Shown: positions 26,405-34,127 of the stretch, piece by piece
Layout: each line of letters opens with the position of its first letter
How positions within the stretch are numbered: position 1 is the first letter of the stretch
From: a bacterium
Lineage (GTDB): Bacteria; Planctomycetota; Planctomycetia; Pirellulales; Pirellulaceae
Direction: 5' to 3'
Length of the DNA: 34,419 nucleotides
Assembly (NCBI GenBank): GCA_024743355.1
Contig: JANSWS010000031.1
Location: forward strand, 1-34,419
The notes under the pieces: generated by a model
The model's database searches: none
The model's input: the letters and a program-made list of their open reading frames with translations, nothing else
Told to the model about the DNA's origin: nothing
Program-made: the position numbers and the translations under genes

Positions 26405-26532
26405 TGTCGCAGTTCCGTGTCCTGGTTGTCAGTGTCCTGGTTGTCAGTGTCCTGGCTGTTTGGGTCCTGGACCTCTGTTGGAACCTGAAAGAAGAACACG
26501 GCTTGGTAAAGGTTGATCTAGAGCATTTTTAG
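26401..26532 (+). CDS. Possible 43-residue hydrophobic microprotein
   Basis: A short frame opens with ATGATG overlapping the sulfatase stop and ends at a TAG at 26530. Residues 7-23 consist of a repeated VLVVS/VLAVW unit that would make one membrane-spanning helix, followed by a charged tail (NLKEEHGLVKVDLEHF). The repeat comes from the 15-base tandem repeat described separately, and the last codons fall inside the MITE-like palindrome. It may be a genuine coupled microprotein, but repeat-derived chance coding is at least as likely. Confidence 0.2.
   Translation: MMSQFRVLVVSVLVVSVLAVWVLDLCWNLKEEHGLVKVDLEHF
26417..26470 (+). repeat. 15-base tandem repeat
   Basis: GTGTCCTGGTTGTCA occurs at 26417-26431 and 26432-26446 exactly. 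A variant, GTGTCCTGGCTGTTT, follows at 26447-26461, then a partial copy GGGTCCTGG at 26462-26470. The unit length is a multiple of three and sits just after the sulfatase stop codon. Confidence 0.85.
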
Positions 26533-26644
26533 TTATGACGTAGGATCGAAAGTCGCCGATCGCTCTGCTAACGATGCGTTTTCAGGCCGAGGCGCTACGA
26601 TCGCAGAGCGATCGGCGACTATGTCAAAACTTAAGATGCTCTAG
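26518..26644. mobile_element. MITE-like palindromic element
   Basis: A 127-base element with nested inverted repeats. The ends CTAGAGCAT (26518-26526) and ATGCTCTAG (26636-26644) match exactly. Inside, the 18-base arms AGTCGCCGATCGCTCTGC (26551-26568) and GCAGAGCGATCGGCGACT (26603-26620) also match exactly, around a 34-base centre; the sequence between outer and inner arms pairs partly. No protein is encoded. Length, termini and intergenic position fit a miniature inverted-repeat element moved in trans, but the parent transposase is not in the window and no clear target duplication was found. Confidence 0.6.
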
Positions 26645-26732
26645 CCACGCCCTCAAACTTCACTTGTCACTCGATGGGTCTCACTGCATGACGTGTAAGG
26701 TCAACCGGATCCCATGCAACGGAAAGTATTCC

Positions 26733-28868
26733 ATGAAGATCAATGGCACTGCTGCCTTTCTCGCTTTTGTTTGGGCGTGCCTTGTAGTTCCTAAGGCTAC
26801 GCCTGCCGATACGATCTATCACAACGGTTCGATTCTCACTATGGCGGGCGACCAGCCGAACTACGCCGAGGCGTTGGTTGTCGAGGATGGGAAAATCGTT
26901 TTCGTTGGTGATCGCGATGCTGCGCTTGCCATGAAGTCGGATCGCACACGCATTATCGATCTTAAAGGCAAGACGCTATTGCCCGGGTTTCTGGACGGGC
27001 ACAGTCACTACATCAATTCTCTTTTGGTCGCCAATCAGTGCAAACTCTACGCCCCACCCTCTGGGCCTGGGGCTGATGTTCCGTCCATCGTCGCCGAACT
27101 TCAGAGGTATGCCAGGCAACGCGGAATCGCCCAGGGCGAGTTGATCATGGGCTATGGCTATGACGACAGCGTCATGCCGATCGACCCATCCACGGGTGAG
27201 CGGCGTTTGCTCAATCGTGACGACCTGGACGAGGCCTTTCCTGACAATCCGGTGCGTATCGATCACGTGTCGATGCACGGGGCCGTGCTGAACAGCCTGG
27301 CGCTCGAGAAATACGGCATCACGGCGGAAACCGAGACGCCACCCGGAGGCGTGATCGTCCGCAAGCCGGGCACGCGCGAGCCCTGGGGATTGATCATGGA
27401 GACCGCGTTCCTGCCGGTCTTCGAGCAGACCGAGCCAATGACCGCTCAGCAGGAGCTCGACTATACGCGTGCCGGTCAAATGCTCTACGCGGGAGCTGGA
27501 ATTACCACAGCTCACGACGGAGCAACTCACTACCCGCAATTCAGAACCATGCTGCGGGCGAGCGAAGCCGGAGTGAATTTAATCGACGTCATTGCCTATC
27601 CATTTGTTACCGACGTGGACAAAGTCCTGGGTGATTTGCCTGTCGATCGCTGGAGCAAATACGAGAACCGCTTCAAGGTCGGTGGTGTAAAGATCACGCT
27701 GGATGGCTCTCCTCAAGGTAGAACGGCCTTTTTCACGACACCCTACCTACAAGGAGGTCCGGGTGGCGAACAGGACTGGCGAGGCGAGCCAACCTTTCCG
27801 CAGGAATTGGCCAAGCAAATGGTGAAGAAAGTCTACGATCTTCAGGTGCCATTGATTATTCACTGCAACGGAGATGCTGCGATCGATTTATTCCTGGAAG
27901 CTTATGAGTTTGCCCGCGCTGGCGACTATTCTCGGGATTGGAACGTGACGACCATCCACACGCAGTTCATGCGCAGCGATCACATCCCCAGGTTTGTGCA
28001 ATACAAGGTTCGGCCCTCGTTCTACACCCTGCACACGTTTTATTTCGCCGAGGCGCACCTCGCCAATCGCGGGGAAGCCCAGGCCAACTACATCAGTCCG
28101 ATGCGGGATGCCATCGACGCTGGGTTGCGGCCCAGCAATCATACGGACTTCGTCGTCGCACCGCTCGATCAAATGATGATGTTGTGGACTGCCGTGAACC
28201 GCCAGTCTCGCGGCGGCGCTGAGGTCGGTCCCGACCAGCGCGTTACTGCTTACGAAGGACTCAAGTCCATGACGGCTTGGGCAGCAGAACAATATGACGA
28301 ACTTGAGACAAAGGGGACGCTTGAGGTGGGCAAGTTGGCCGACCTGGTGATTCTTGAAAGGAATCCACTGCAAGTGCCGCCGATGGAAATTCGAGACATC
28401 AAGGTGGTCGAAACAATCAAAGAGGGCGTCACGATTTTCCCGCCACCCGAAACTGGTCACCCACTTCCAGCGAAACCGGCGAAAGAAATTGCCGGGGAAT
28501 TCGCATGGCGTCCTCACATCTGCGACATGGCCGCGGTGAACTCGGCGGCAGATACGACCTGGGTACTCACCGAATTGAAGGGAGAGTCGATCGAGTCCGA
28601 AGCTCCGCCCACAATTCGCTTCTCGAGTGGACGTGTGTCAATCTTCGGTGGCGTCAATCAGCTCAATGGATCGTATGCCCTCGTCCGTGACGCCGTTGTC
28701 ATGGGTGAGTTGGTAAGCACGCGCAAGGCTGGGCCGGCTGAGTTGATGGACCTGGAGCAACGTTTCGCGCGAGCCCTGGCCGCCGTCAACGGCTTCCATG
28801 TTCATGGCGAAAGATTGCAACTGTTAAGCGGCGATGAAGTGGTTGCCACTTTCCAGTCCGTCCGCTGA
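26733..28868 (+). CDS. Exported amidohydrolase (YtcJ type) fused to a META domain
   Basis: A 711-residue exported protein. Residues 1-26 are a signal peptide (AAFLAFVWACLVV). Residues 27-595 form an amidohydrolase family 3 enzyme (YtcJ/AepA-like): metal ligands H90 and H92 in LLPGFLDGHSHY, then GVKITLDGSPQGRTAFF, a histidine motif IIHCNGDAAIDLFLEAYE and HTDFVVAPLDQM, and the closing LADLVILERNPLQV. Residues 608-711 match the META/HslJ domain: TTWVLTELKGE, GRVSIFGGVNQLNGSY, GELVSTRKAG and a final LQLLSGDEVVATF. The two cysteines usual in META (GGCN, TRKAC) are replaced by V and G. The frame is open back to 26574, but ATG 26733 has GGAAAG six bases upstream and starts the signal peptide. Substrate unknown; members hydrolyse amide or related bonds. 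Confidence 0.9.
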   Translation: MKINGTAAFLAFVWACLVVPKATPADTIYHNGSILTMAGDQPNYAEALVVEDGKIVFVGDRDAALAMKSDRTRIIDLKGKTLLPGFLDGHSHYINSLLVANQCKLYAPPSGPGADVPSIVAELQRYARQRGIAQGELIMGYGYDDSVMPIDPSTGERRLLNRDDLDEAFPDNPVRIDHVSMHGAVLNSLALEKYGITAETETPPGGVIVRKPGTREPWGLIMETAFLPVFEQTEPMTAQQELDYTRAGQMLYAGAGITTAHDGATHYPQFRTMLRASEAGVNLIDVIAYPFVTDVDKVLGDLPVDRWSKYENRFKVGGVKITLDGSPQGRTAFFTTPYLQGGPGGEQDWRGEPTFPQELAKQMVKKVYDLQVPLIIHCNGDAAIDLFLEAYEFARAGDYSRDWNVTTIHTQFMRSDHIPRFVQYKVRPSFYTLHTFYFAEAHLANRGEAQANYISPMRDAIDAGLRPSNHTDFVVAPLDQMMMLWTAVNRQSRGGAEVGPDQRVTAYEGLKSMTAWAAEQYDELETKGTLEVGKLADLVILERNPLQVPPMEIRDIKVVETIKEGVTIFPPPETGHPLPAKPAKEIAGEFAWRPHICDMAAVNSAADTTWVLTELKGESIESEAPPTIRFSSGRVSIFGGVNQLNGSYALVRDAVVMGELVSTRKAGPAELMDLEQRFARALAAVNGFHVHGERLQLLSGDEVVATFQSVR

Positions 28869-29214
28869 TAGGCTTGCTGATGCCCGTAGCAATAAATTCC
28901 GTGGGCGTCTTGCCGTATCGAAAGGTTCTTTAAGGCATTTGGGAATTGTCACCGACTTGGCATGGTACGTTCCGAACAAATCTGGCGCAGAGTTGGTAAA
29001 TTGAGTCCAACTTCAGTAACATTGCGGCAGCCTGATGAGCCATGCAAGCCCCGGACCATGCCGCGGTTTCAACGCAAGATTACCCTCCCCGACCGCAGGA
29101 CGGCCGACCCTCCCGCTGGCGAGAGGGTGAGTTCCAAGTGACGCCATTCCACAAGGTGGATGCCCGGTGCATCGCGGCGCGACATAGTACCCTGACAATT
29201 AGAAAGCAAGTGCC
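28869..29214. other. Intergenic stretch with a hairpin repeat
   Basis: About 345 bases with no supportable gene. At 29107-29128 ACCCTC pairs with GAGGGT, inside a C-rich stretch (from 29068) that resembles the elements at 21072 and 32429. The region must hold the promoter of the following three-gene operon; I could not define it. Confidence 0.5.
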
Positions 29215-29679
29215 ATGAACGCCAGTGAAGAGACGAGTGTTGCCGAAACGTCTCAGAGAAGTGTCGTGCCAGCCTGGTTTTGGGGCGTAACCGTTGTCGC
29301 CCTATTGTGGAATCTCATGGGGCTAGCGGCCTTTGTGGCTCAGGTAACCATGACGGACGAAGCGATTGCAGCCCTGCCTGAGGAGCAGCAAGGCCTGTAT
29401 CAGAACATACCCATGTGGGTGAATATCGCCTTTGCCTGCGCGGTCATTGGTGGAACACTGGGATGCATTGGCTTGCTGGCCAGGAAGCGATGGGCACTGC
29501 CGTTGTTTGTCATCTCGTTGGTGGGTGTCCTAGCGCAGATGTTCTACTCGTTTTTTATGACCGACTTGATGGAGATCCTTGGTCCTTCCTCGGCCATTAT
29601 GCCCAGCCTGGTAATTGTTATCGCGATCTTTTTGGTCGGCTTTACACGTACCGCTATTCAAAGGAGTTGGCTGCCTTGA
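29215..29679 (+). CDS. Four-TM integral membrane protein
   Basis: A 154-residue protein with four predicted membrane segments (about 19-45, 66-88, 93-116 and 124-146) and short soluble ends. It resembles small bacterial membrane proteins often labelled hypothetical or, without good evidence, sugar transporter: the linker AIAALPEEQQGLYQNIPMW and RKRWALPLFVISLVGVL are the most family-like parts. No catalytic or ligand motif is visible. Its TGA overlaps the ATG of the zinc protease gene by one base (TGATG), so the two are translationally coupled. Function unknown. Confidence 0.85.
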   Translation: MNASEETSVAETSQRSVVPAWFWGVTVVALLWNLMGLAAFVAQVTMTDEAIAALPEEQQGLYQNIPMWVNIAFACAVIGGTLGCIGLLARKRWALPLFVISLVGVLAQMFYSFFMTDLMEILGPSSAIMPSLVIVIAIFLVGFTRTAIQRSWLP

Positions 29680-30077
29680 TGCGGTCCGTCTTGCAGAATC
29701 ACGTGGCCTCCTTCGAGCATCTGCCGCGCCTATCAGCTCGCCTGTCGCTGGTGCTTCGTGCGCTGCCGGAGGAGATCGTGGAAGATTTTGTCGCTGATTC
29801 TACCTTCCAGATTACGCTCGAGAACTATCGGCCGGGTAAGGGCTCGCAGCTGTTCATGAGTTTGCCCACCCATCGTGAACACGTCAGTCGCTGTGTGGTC
29901 TTACGCAGCAAGCTGGATCAAGCGCCGGAGGACTTTGCGCTGTACATCATCGCTCACGAATTGGCGCATGCGTTTCTGCGGAACGGAGGCTGGAAGGATA
30001 TTGAAGATGCCGAGCACGCGGCCGATGCACTGGCGCTCAGCTGGGGTTTTCCAAAGCCCAAGCTTAGGTGGTTCTAA
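29679..30077 (+). CDS. Minimal HExxH zinc metalloprotease
   Basis: A 132-residue protein dominated by a zincin active site: H93-E94-x-x-H97 in YIIAHELAHAFLRNGG, then E112 in DAEHAADALALSWGF as the probable third ligand, 15 residues after the second histidine. That spacing recalls ImmA/IrrE-like or SprT-like minimal peptidases, but no helix-turn-helix or other domain is attached, and there is no signal peptide. The frame is open further upstream inside the membrane-protein gene; the ATG at 29679, overlapping that gene's stop as TGATG, is the sensible start. The ankyrin-repeat gene follows three bases after the stop. I infer a cytoplasmic protease whose partner or substrate may be presented by the ankyrin protein. 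Confidence 0.8.
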   Translation: MRSVLQNHVASFEHLPRLSARLSLVLRALPEEIVEDFVADSTFQITLENYRPGKGSQLFMSLPTHREHVSRCVVLRSKLDQAPEDFALYIIAHELAHAFLRNGGWKDIEDAEHAADALALSWGFPKPKLRWF

Positions 30078-30080
30078 GGC

Positions 30081-32348
30081 ATGGGGAGAAGCTATATCGA
30101 TCCCAAGATAGAGCAAGCGCTAGCTCATGAAGATAAAGCCTTTGCGGAAGCCGCCAAGGCGATTGTGATCGCGGATCCCGTTCTACTACAGCTTCAGATC
30201 AAGCGTTTTCCGCAGCTCGCTCAAGCCCGCTCCCGCTCCAAGCATCGAGCGACGCTATTGCATTATGTGTCGGCGAATGCCATTGAGGATGAATTGCAGC
30301 TCAGTCCCGACCAGATCTACCGTCGATTGCAGTCTTGCGCGGATGATGAGCGTGATGAGCTGAAGCAGCGCTTATTTGACGTGGTAGAGATGTTGATACA
30401 GGCGGGGGCTGAGGTCGATGCTACCGCCGATGCGTATGGAGGTGGCTCCGCGCAGACGCCATTAAATTGGTTGGTGTCTTCTGAGCATCCCGCGGCTGCC
30501 GGTGTGATGGCGGAGTTGACGGATCTGCTTTGCCGGTCAGGAGCCAAGGTGGACGGGTTGGAAGACAACAGCTCTCCGCTAATGACCAGTCTCGGTTTCG
30601 GGCACCCGCAAGCAGCCCGAGTGCTGGTCGAGAACGGATGTTGCATCGATAACCTGCCCTTGGCTGCAGCGGCGGGCGATTTGCAATTGGTCCGCGAATT
30701 CCGCCGAGAACAAGGCTTCGATGCGGGGAACGTGGGGCGCTGCCAACAAAGTTGGTTTCAGTTGCCCGAAGATGGGCAGCAGGCCGCCGAACTGGCACTG
30801 GTTTTTGCGGCGATGTGTGGCCAATTGGAGGTCATGCGATTTCTGATCGCTCGAGGCGTTGATGTCAATGCCCAACCGCCGGGTCCACATAGGACTTCCA
30901 CGGCTTTGTACACGGCCTGCCTTGTCGGCCAAGCAGAGTCGGTGGATCTCTTAATTGAGTTGGGGGCGGATCCGACGCTGGTTGAACCACGCTACCAAGG
31001 CAACGCGATTGGCTGGGCGGAACATGGTGGACACCCGGGAATCATTCGCAAGATGCGTCAGTACGTACCGCACTATCTACACGAGCACGAGGGTCAGCGA
31101 CCGGCAGTGAAAGCTTTTGTCGACGCCGTTTTTTCTGGTGATGTGTCCCAGCTGCGGACGGTGCTCGATCAACATGAACTGAGTCTCGCCCAAATCAACG
31201 GCCCTTGGTTTCACTTCGATTCTCCGGCCGTCGTGCAGGCCAAGGCCAATTTGCCGATGGTCGACTGTTTGTTGGATGCTGGGGCTGATATCAATCGCAA
31301 AAGTCTGTGGTGGGCCGGTGGCTTTGGTGTCTTGGATGAAACTGAGGAAGCGCTCGCGGAGAAGCTGATACAGCGAGGCGCTCGCTTGGACGTGTGGTCT
31401 GCCGCGGGCTTGGGCCGGTTGAGCACTCTGCAACAATTGATTGAGGCCGATGGCAAGTTGGTGCATGCAGCGGGCCCAGATGGGAAAACGCCCTTGCACT
31501 GCGCCACGTCGGTTTCGGTCGCGGCCTATCTGATTTCAAAAGGCGCGGATTTGGACGCCCGCTGTGTGGATCACGAATCGACGCCTCTGCAGTATCTCGT
31601 CGTGGATCATCCCGAGGTGGCCCGTTATCTGATCAGCAGGGGTTGCCAAACGGACATCATGGCGGCTTCGGTGCTGGGCGATGTGGAGACGGCGGAACGG
31701 ATACTGGATAAGAATCCGCAGGCGATTGAATGCACGGTGGATCGACAGAATTTTCCCTCCCAGGCGGCCGATGCGATCTATTCCTGGAAGTTGGGCTGGT
31801 ACGTGACTCCGCACATGGTGGCTAAGAAGTTCGGGCATGCGGCGCTTGTAGCATTCCTCATGCATCGCAGTTCTCCGACGTTGCAGTTGATGAATGCCTG
31901 TTTGATGGAGGACGAGCAGCAAGTTGAGCTGATTTTGTCCCAGTACCCAAAGGCCAGCGAAGGATTGAGGGAAAGTCACAACTGTCAGCTGGCCCATGCC
32001 GCGCGCAATAATCGCGTTAAGGCAGTGGGGCTTTTGCTGCGGCACGGCTGGCCGGTAGATGCACGAGGCCAACATCAAGCCAGTGCCTTGCATTGGGCCG
32101 CATTTCACGGAAATCGTGCGATGGTGGACAACGTTTTGCAGCACAGTCCCGATCTCGAAGCCCGGGACGGAGAGTTTCACAGCACGCCTCTGGAATGGGC
32201 TCTGCAGGGTGTCAAGCACGGCTGGAGCCGCCATAGTGGAGACTATCCAGGTGTCGTTGCAGCACTCAGGGAAGCCGGTTGCCTGGTTCCAAAGCCGGTG
32301 CCAGTACTGGGTATTCGCGCTATCGATCGTCTGCTGGCGAACGCTTGA
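30081..32348 (+). CDS. Large ankyrin-repeat protein
   Basis: A 755-residue soluble protein made almost wholly of ankyrin repeats, about sixteen by eye. Clear units include TPLNWLVSSEHPAAAG, VMRFLIARGVDVNAQ, TALYTACLVGQAESVDLLI, VDCLLDAGADINRK, KTPLHCATS, TPLQYLVVDHPEVARYLI and SALHWAAFHGNRAMVDNVL. Several repeats are irregular in length, mainly in the middle (residues 300-420). A short N-terminal helical part (about residues 1-50) has no repeat character. No membrane segment or signal peptide, so it should be cytoplasmic. AGGTGG lies nine bases before the ATG, inside the end of the protease gene. The three-base gap to that gene makes cotranscription very likely. Ankyrin arrays bind proteins; here the neighbouring zinc protease is the first suspect partner (inference). 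Confidence 0.92.
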   Translation: MGRSYIDPKIEQALAHEDKAFAEAAKAIVIADPVLLQLQIKRFPQLAQARSRSKHRATLLHYVSANAIEDELQLSPDQIYRRLQSCADDERDELKQRLFDVVEMLIQAGAEVDATADAYGGGSAQTPLNWLVSSEHPAAAGVMAELTDLLCRSGAKVDGLEDNSSPLMTSLGFGHPQAARVLVENGCCIDNLPLAAAAGDLQLVREFRREQGFDAGNVGRCQQSWFQLPEDGQQAAELALVFAAMCGQLEVMRFLIARGVDVNAQPPGPHRTSTALYTACLVGQAESVDLLIELGADPTLVEPRYQGNAIGWAEHGGHPGIIRKMRQYVPHYLHEHEGQRPAVKAFVDAVFSGDVSQLRTVLDQHELSLAQINGPWFHFDSPAVVQAKANLPMVDCLLDAGADINRKSLWWAGGFGVLDETEEALAEKLIQRGARLDVWSAAGLGRLSTLQQLIEADGKLVHAAGPDGKTPLHCATSVSVAAYLISKGADLDARCVDHESTPLQYLVVDHPEVARYLISRGCQTDIMAASVLGDVETAERILDKNPQAIECTVDRQNFPSQAADAIYSWKLGWYVTPHMVAKKFGHAALVAFLMHRSSPTLQLMNACLMEDEQQVELILSQYPKASEGLRESHNCQLAHAARNNRVKAVGLLLRHGWPVDARGQHQASALHWAAFHGNRAMVDNVLQHSPDLEARDGEFHSTPLEWALQGVKHGWSRHSGDYPGVVAALREAGCLVPKPVPVLGIRAIDRLLANA

Positions 32349-32428
32349 AAGTCTCACCGGTGCATGTGAATATTTTTCGGGCTGTGGAACACCGCGAACG
32401 AGCCCCTCACCGGCCGCTGAGACGTCCG

Positions 32429-32471
32429 ACTCTCCCGAGGGAGAGTAAGCTAACCTTCCCTATGGGAAGGT
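32429..32471. repeat. Two perfect hairpins between convergent genes
   Basis: ACTCTCCC/GGGAGAGT form an 8-base stem with a two-base centre at 32429-32446, and ACCTTCCC/GGGAAGGT an 8-base stem with a three-base loop at 32453-32471. They lie between the ankyrin gene and the converging GNAT gene, so they could end transcription in both directions, although neither is followed by a T-run. The first resembles the hairpin at 29107-29128. Confidence 0.6.
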
Positions 32472-32530
32472 CACAAGTAATGCGAGTGGGTAGGGCTCTT
32501 TCGTTTAGCCATTGCTTCTTCAACTGCAGG

Positions 32531-32992
32531 TTACCGACGAAGCGGACGTTCGAGCACTTTGTAGCGGGGATCGGTGAAGCCGTTGCGTAGGTAGACGGAC
32601 TGGGCTCTGTGGTTGTCATTCTCGACGTACAGTCGCAGCCCGACGACATCCGGATCCAGGCTGATCGTCTCGGTCGCATGATCGAGCATACGGCGGAAAA
32701 CCCCCAGGCCGCGGTGCTCTGGAATCACGTACACGCTCTGAAGCCACATCAACCAACCGTCTCGCCAATCACTCCATTCGCGCGTCAACATCAGCGAGCC
32801 AATAACTCGTGATTCCAATTCGGCGACAAAATAGGTGGCTTCATTACCTTGCTCGAAGGCTCGCGCGACGCCCCGGGAGACAATGACTCGGTCCAGCTCT
32901 TTGCCTTCCGTTTCCGCAGCCAAGGCGCAATTGAAGTCCACCAGGCTTTGTACATCATCCACGTTGGCGGTGCGAATTACGAGTGATTCCAT
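32531..32992 (-). CDS. GNAT family N-acetyltransferase
   Basis: A 153-residue single-domain GNAT. The acetyl-CoA pyrophosphate loop is at SVYVIPEHRGLGVFRRML (R-G-L-G), preceded by the beta-4 strand WLMWLQ and followed by GLRLYVENDNHRAQSVYLRNGF, the typical motif B region. The acceptor substrate cannot be read. The ATG at 32992 (MESLVIRTANVDD) gives the normal family start; a GTG five codons earlier (33007) is an alternative. The gene converges on the ankyrin gene, and the rhomboid gene upstream ends about 230 bases away on the same strand. Confidence 0.9.
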   Translation of the reverse strand: MESLVIRTANVDDVQSLVDFNCALAAETEGKELDRVIVSRGVARAFEQGNEATYFVAELESRVIGSLMLTREWSDWRDGWLMWLQSVYVIPEHRGLGVFRRMLDHATETISLDPDVVGLRLYVENDNHRAQSVYLRNGFTDPRYKVLERPLRR

Positions 32993-33239
32993 ACTTGCTT
33001 CGCTCACTTCGGCTCGAGTTTCATTCAGGCGATCCCAAGTCTAGTTGGTATACTTTGATCGCGGGGCGATGTCGAGTCGATCGAATCGAATCTTGGCGAG
33101 CTACAAGGGGTCGGGAGCATTGCCGCGTTGCGGGCTTGCTCCGCCGTCGAAAAGCCCGCTATCAACGTTATCGTTCGTGTGCAACGCACGGGTTGCGGGC
33201 AAGAATTCTGAACCTGTCATGAGATCACTTTCATGCGAG

Positions 33240-34127
33240 TCATGAAATCCCAGGGACGGGTTCGAGCATAATCATTCGCTTGCAGTCTTGATTGCCGCAA
33301 CGTGCCAGATTGGGAGCCCAACGCGTGGAGGGTTCCATGAGGCTGGAGCAGTATGGGCAGTGTTTGGGAAGCGGCAAGTCGCCGCTGATTTCAAGTTCCA
33401 CCGGGGCGGTTTGAGGCGTGGTATCTTGAAAGCTTAGCTCTCCGGACGCGTCGACCACCAAGCTGCGTTCAAACTCGCGCCGGCAAATGGCTGCCACGGC
33501 CATGCCCGCGAGAAAACCGCCAATGTGGGCCCACCAAGCTACTCCACCCTCGTCTGCCGTACTGTCGGCAACTGGCAGCAGCTGCATCAGGAACCATCCC
33601 CCGCCGTAGACCACGGCGGGAATCTGCATGACGAAAGGACGAAAGAATAGAAACACCAGCGTCCGAATTTCACTCATCGCGCCGTAGAGTAGCGTGTAGG
33701 CTCCCATCAAGCCGGCGATGGCCCCACTGGCTCCAACGATGGGTACTTCACTGCCCCAGTCCATCACACATTGGAGAAGTCCACCGATCAAACCGAAGAG
33801 CAAGTAGAACCCCAGCAGTGTTAGCCCACCCATGCCTTCCTCGAGAGAACAGGCAAAGGCCCAAAGTATGATCATGTTGCCCACCAGGTGAATCACGTCG
33901 GCGTGTAGAAACATATGCGTCAGCAAGCCTGTCACGTTCCAATTGGCAAGTTGCTGCGGAATCAACCCCCAGCTCTGGACGAATTCATATTCCGCATCCC
34001 AACCACCTGGATCGGAGAACAGCAGCCGCATCTGATAGCCGAATACCATCAGATTGGCCCAGATCAAGAAGGCTGGAACGATGGGCAGCCCACGCCGCTG
34101 GATATTGTCACCGAGTGGTAGAAACAT
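33240..34127 (-). CDS. Rhomboid intramembrane serine protease with C-terminal zinc ribbon
   Basis: A 295-residue protein. Six membrane segments fill residues 15-215. The catalytic serine S134 is in VGASGAIAGL, the catalytic histidine H201 in WWAHIGGFLAG, and the conserved HxxxN motif is in FLHADVIHLVGNMI. Residues 257-282 form a zinc ribbon with C257, C260, C277 and C282 (CPYC ... CGNQDC) in the C-terminal tail. The frame extends eleven codons further to 34160, but ATG 34127 has AAGG seven bases upstream and gives MFLPLGDNI, a frequent start for bacterial rhomboids. It should cleave membrane proteins within or near the bilayer; the substrate is unknown. The ribbon may recognise the substrate or mediate dimerisation (inference). 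Confidence 0.92.
   Translation of the reverse strand: MFLPLGDNIQRRGLPIVPAFLIWANLMVFGYQMRLLFSDPGGWDAEYEFVQSWGLIPQQLANWNVTGLLTHMFLHADVIHLVGNMIILWAFACSLEEGMGGLTLLGFYLLFGLIGGLLQCVMDWGSEVPIVGASGAIAGLMGAYTLLYGAMSEIRTLVFLFFRPFVMQIPAVVYGGGWFLMQLLPVADSTADEGGVAWWAHIGGFLAGMAVAAICRREFERSLVVDASGELSFQDTTPQTAPVELEISGDLPLPKHCPYCSSLMEPSTRWAPNLARCGNQDCKRMIMLEPVPGIS

Noticed and set aside
26574-26732. Upstream extension of the amidohydrolase frame
   Set aside because: Falls inside the MITE-like element, while the ATG at 26733 has a good ribosome binding site and a signal peptide.
31536-32357. A 273-codon minus-strand open frame inside the ankyrin gene
   Set aside because: Antisense shadow of a clear ankyrin-repeat gene, with no recognisable domain.
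32429-32471. Two hairpins considered as standard intrinsic terminators
   Set aside because: Neither is followed by a T-run on either strand; kept as repeats instead.
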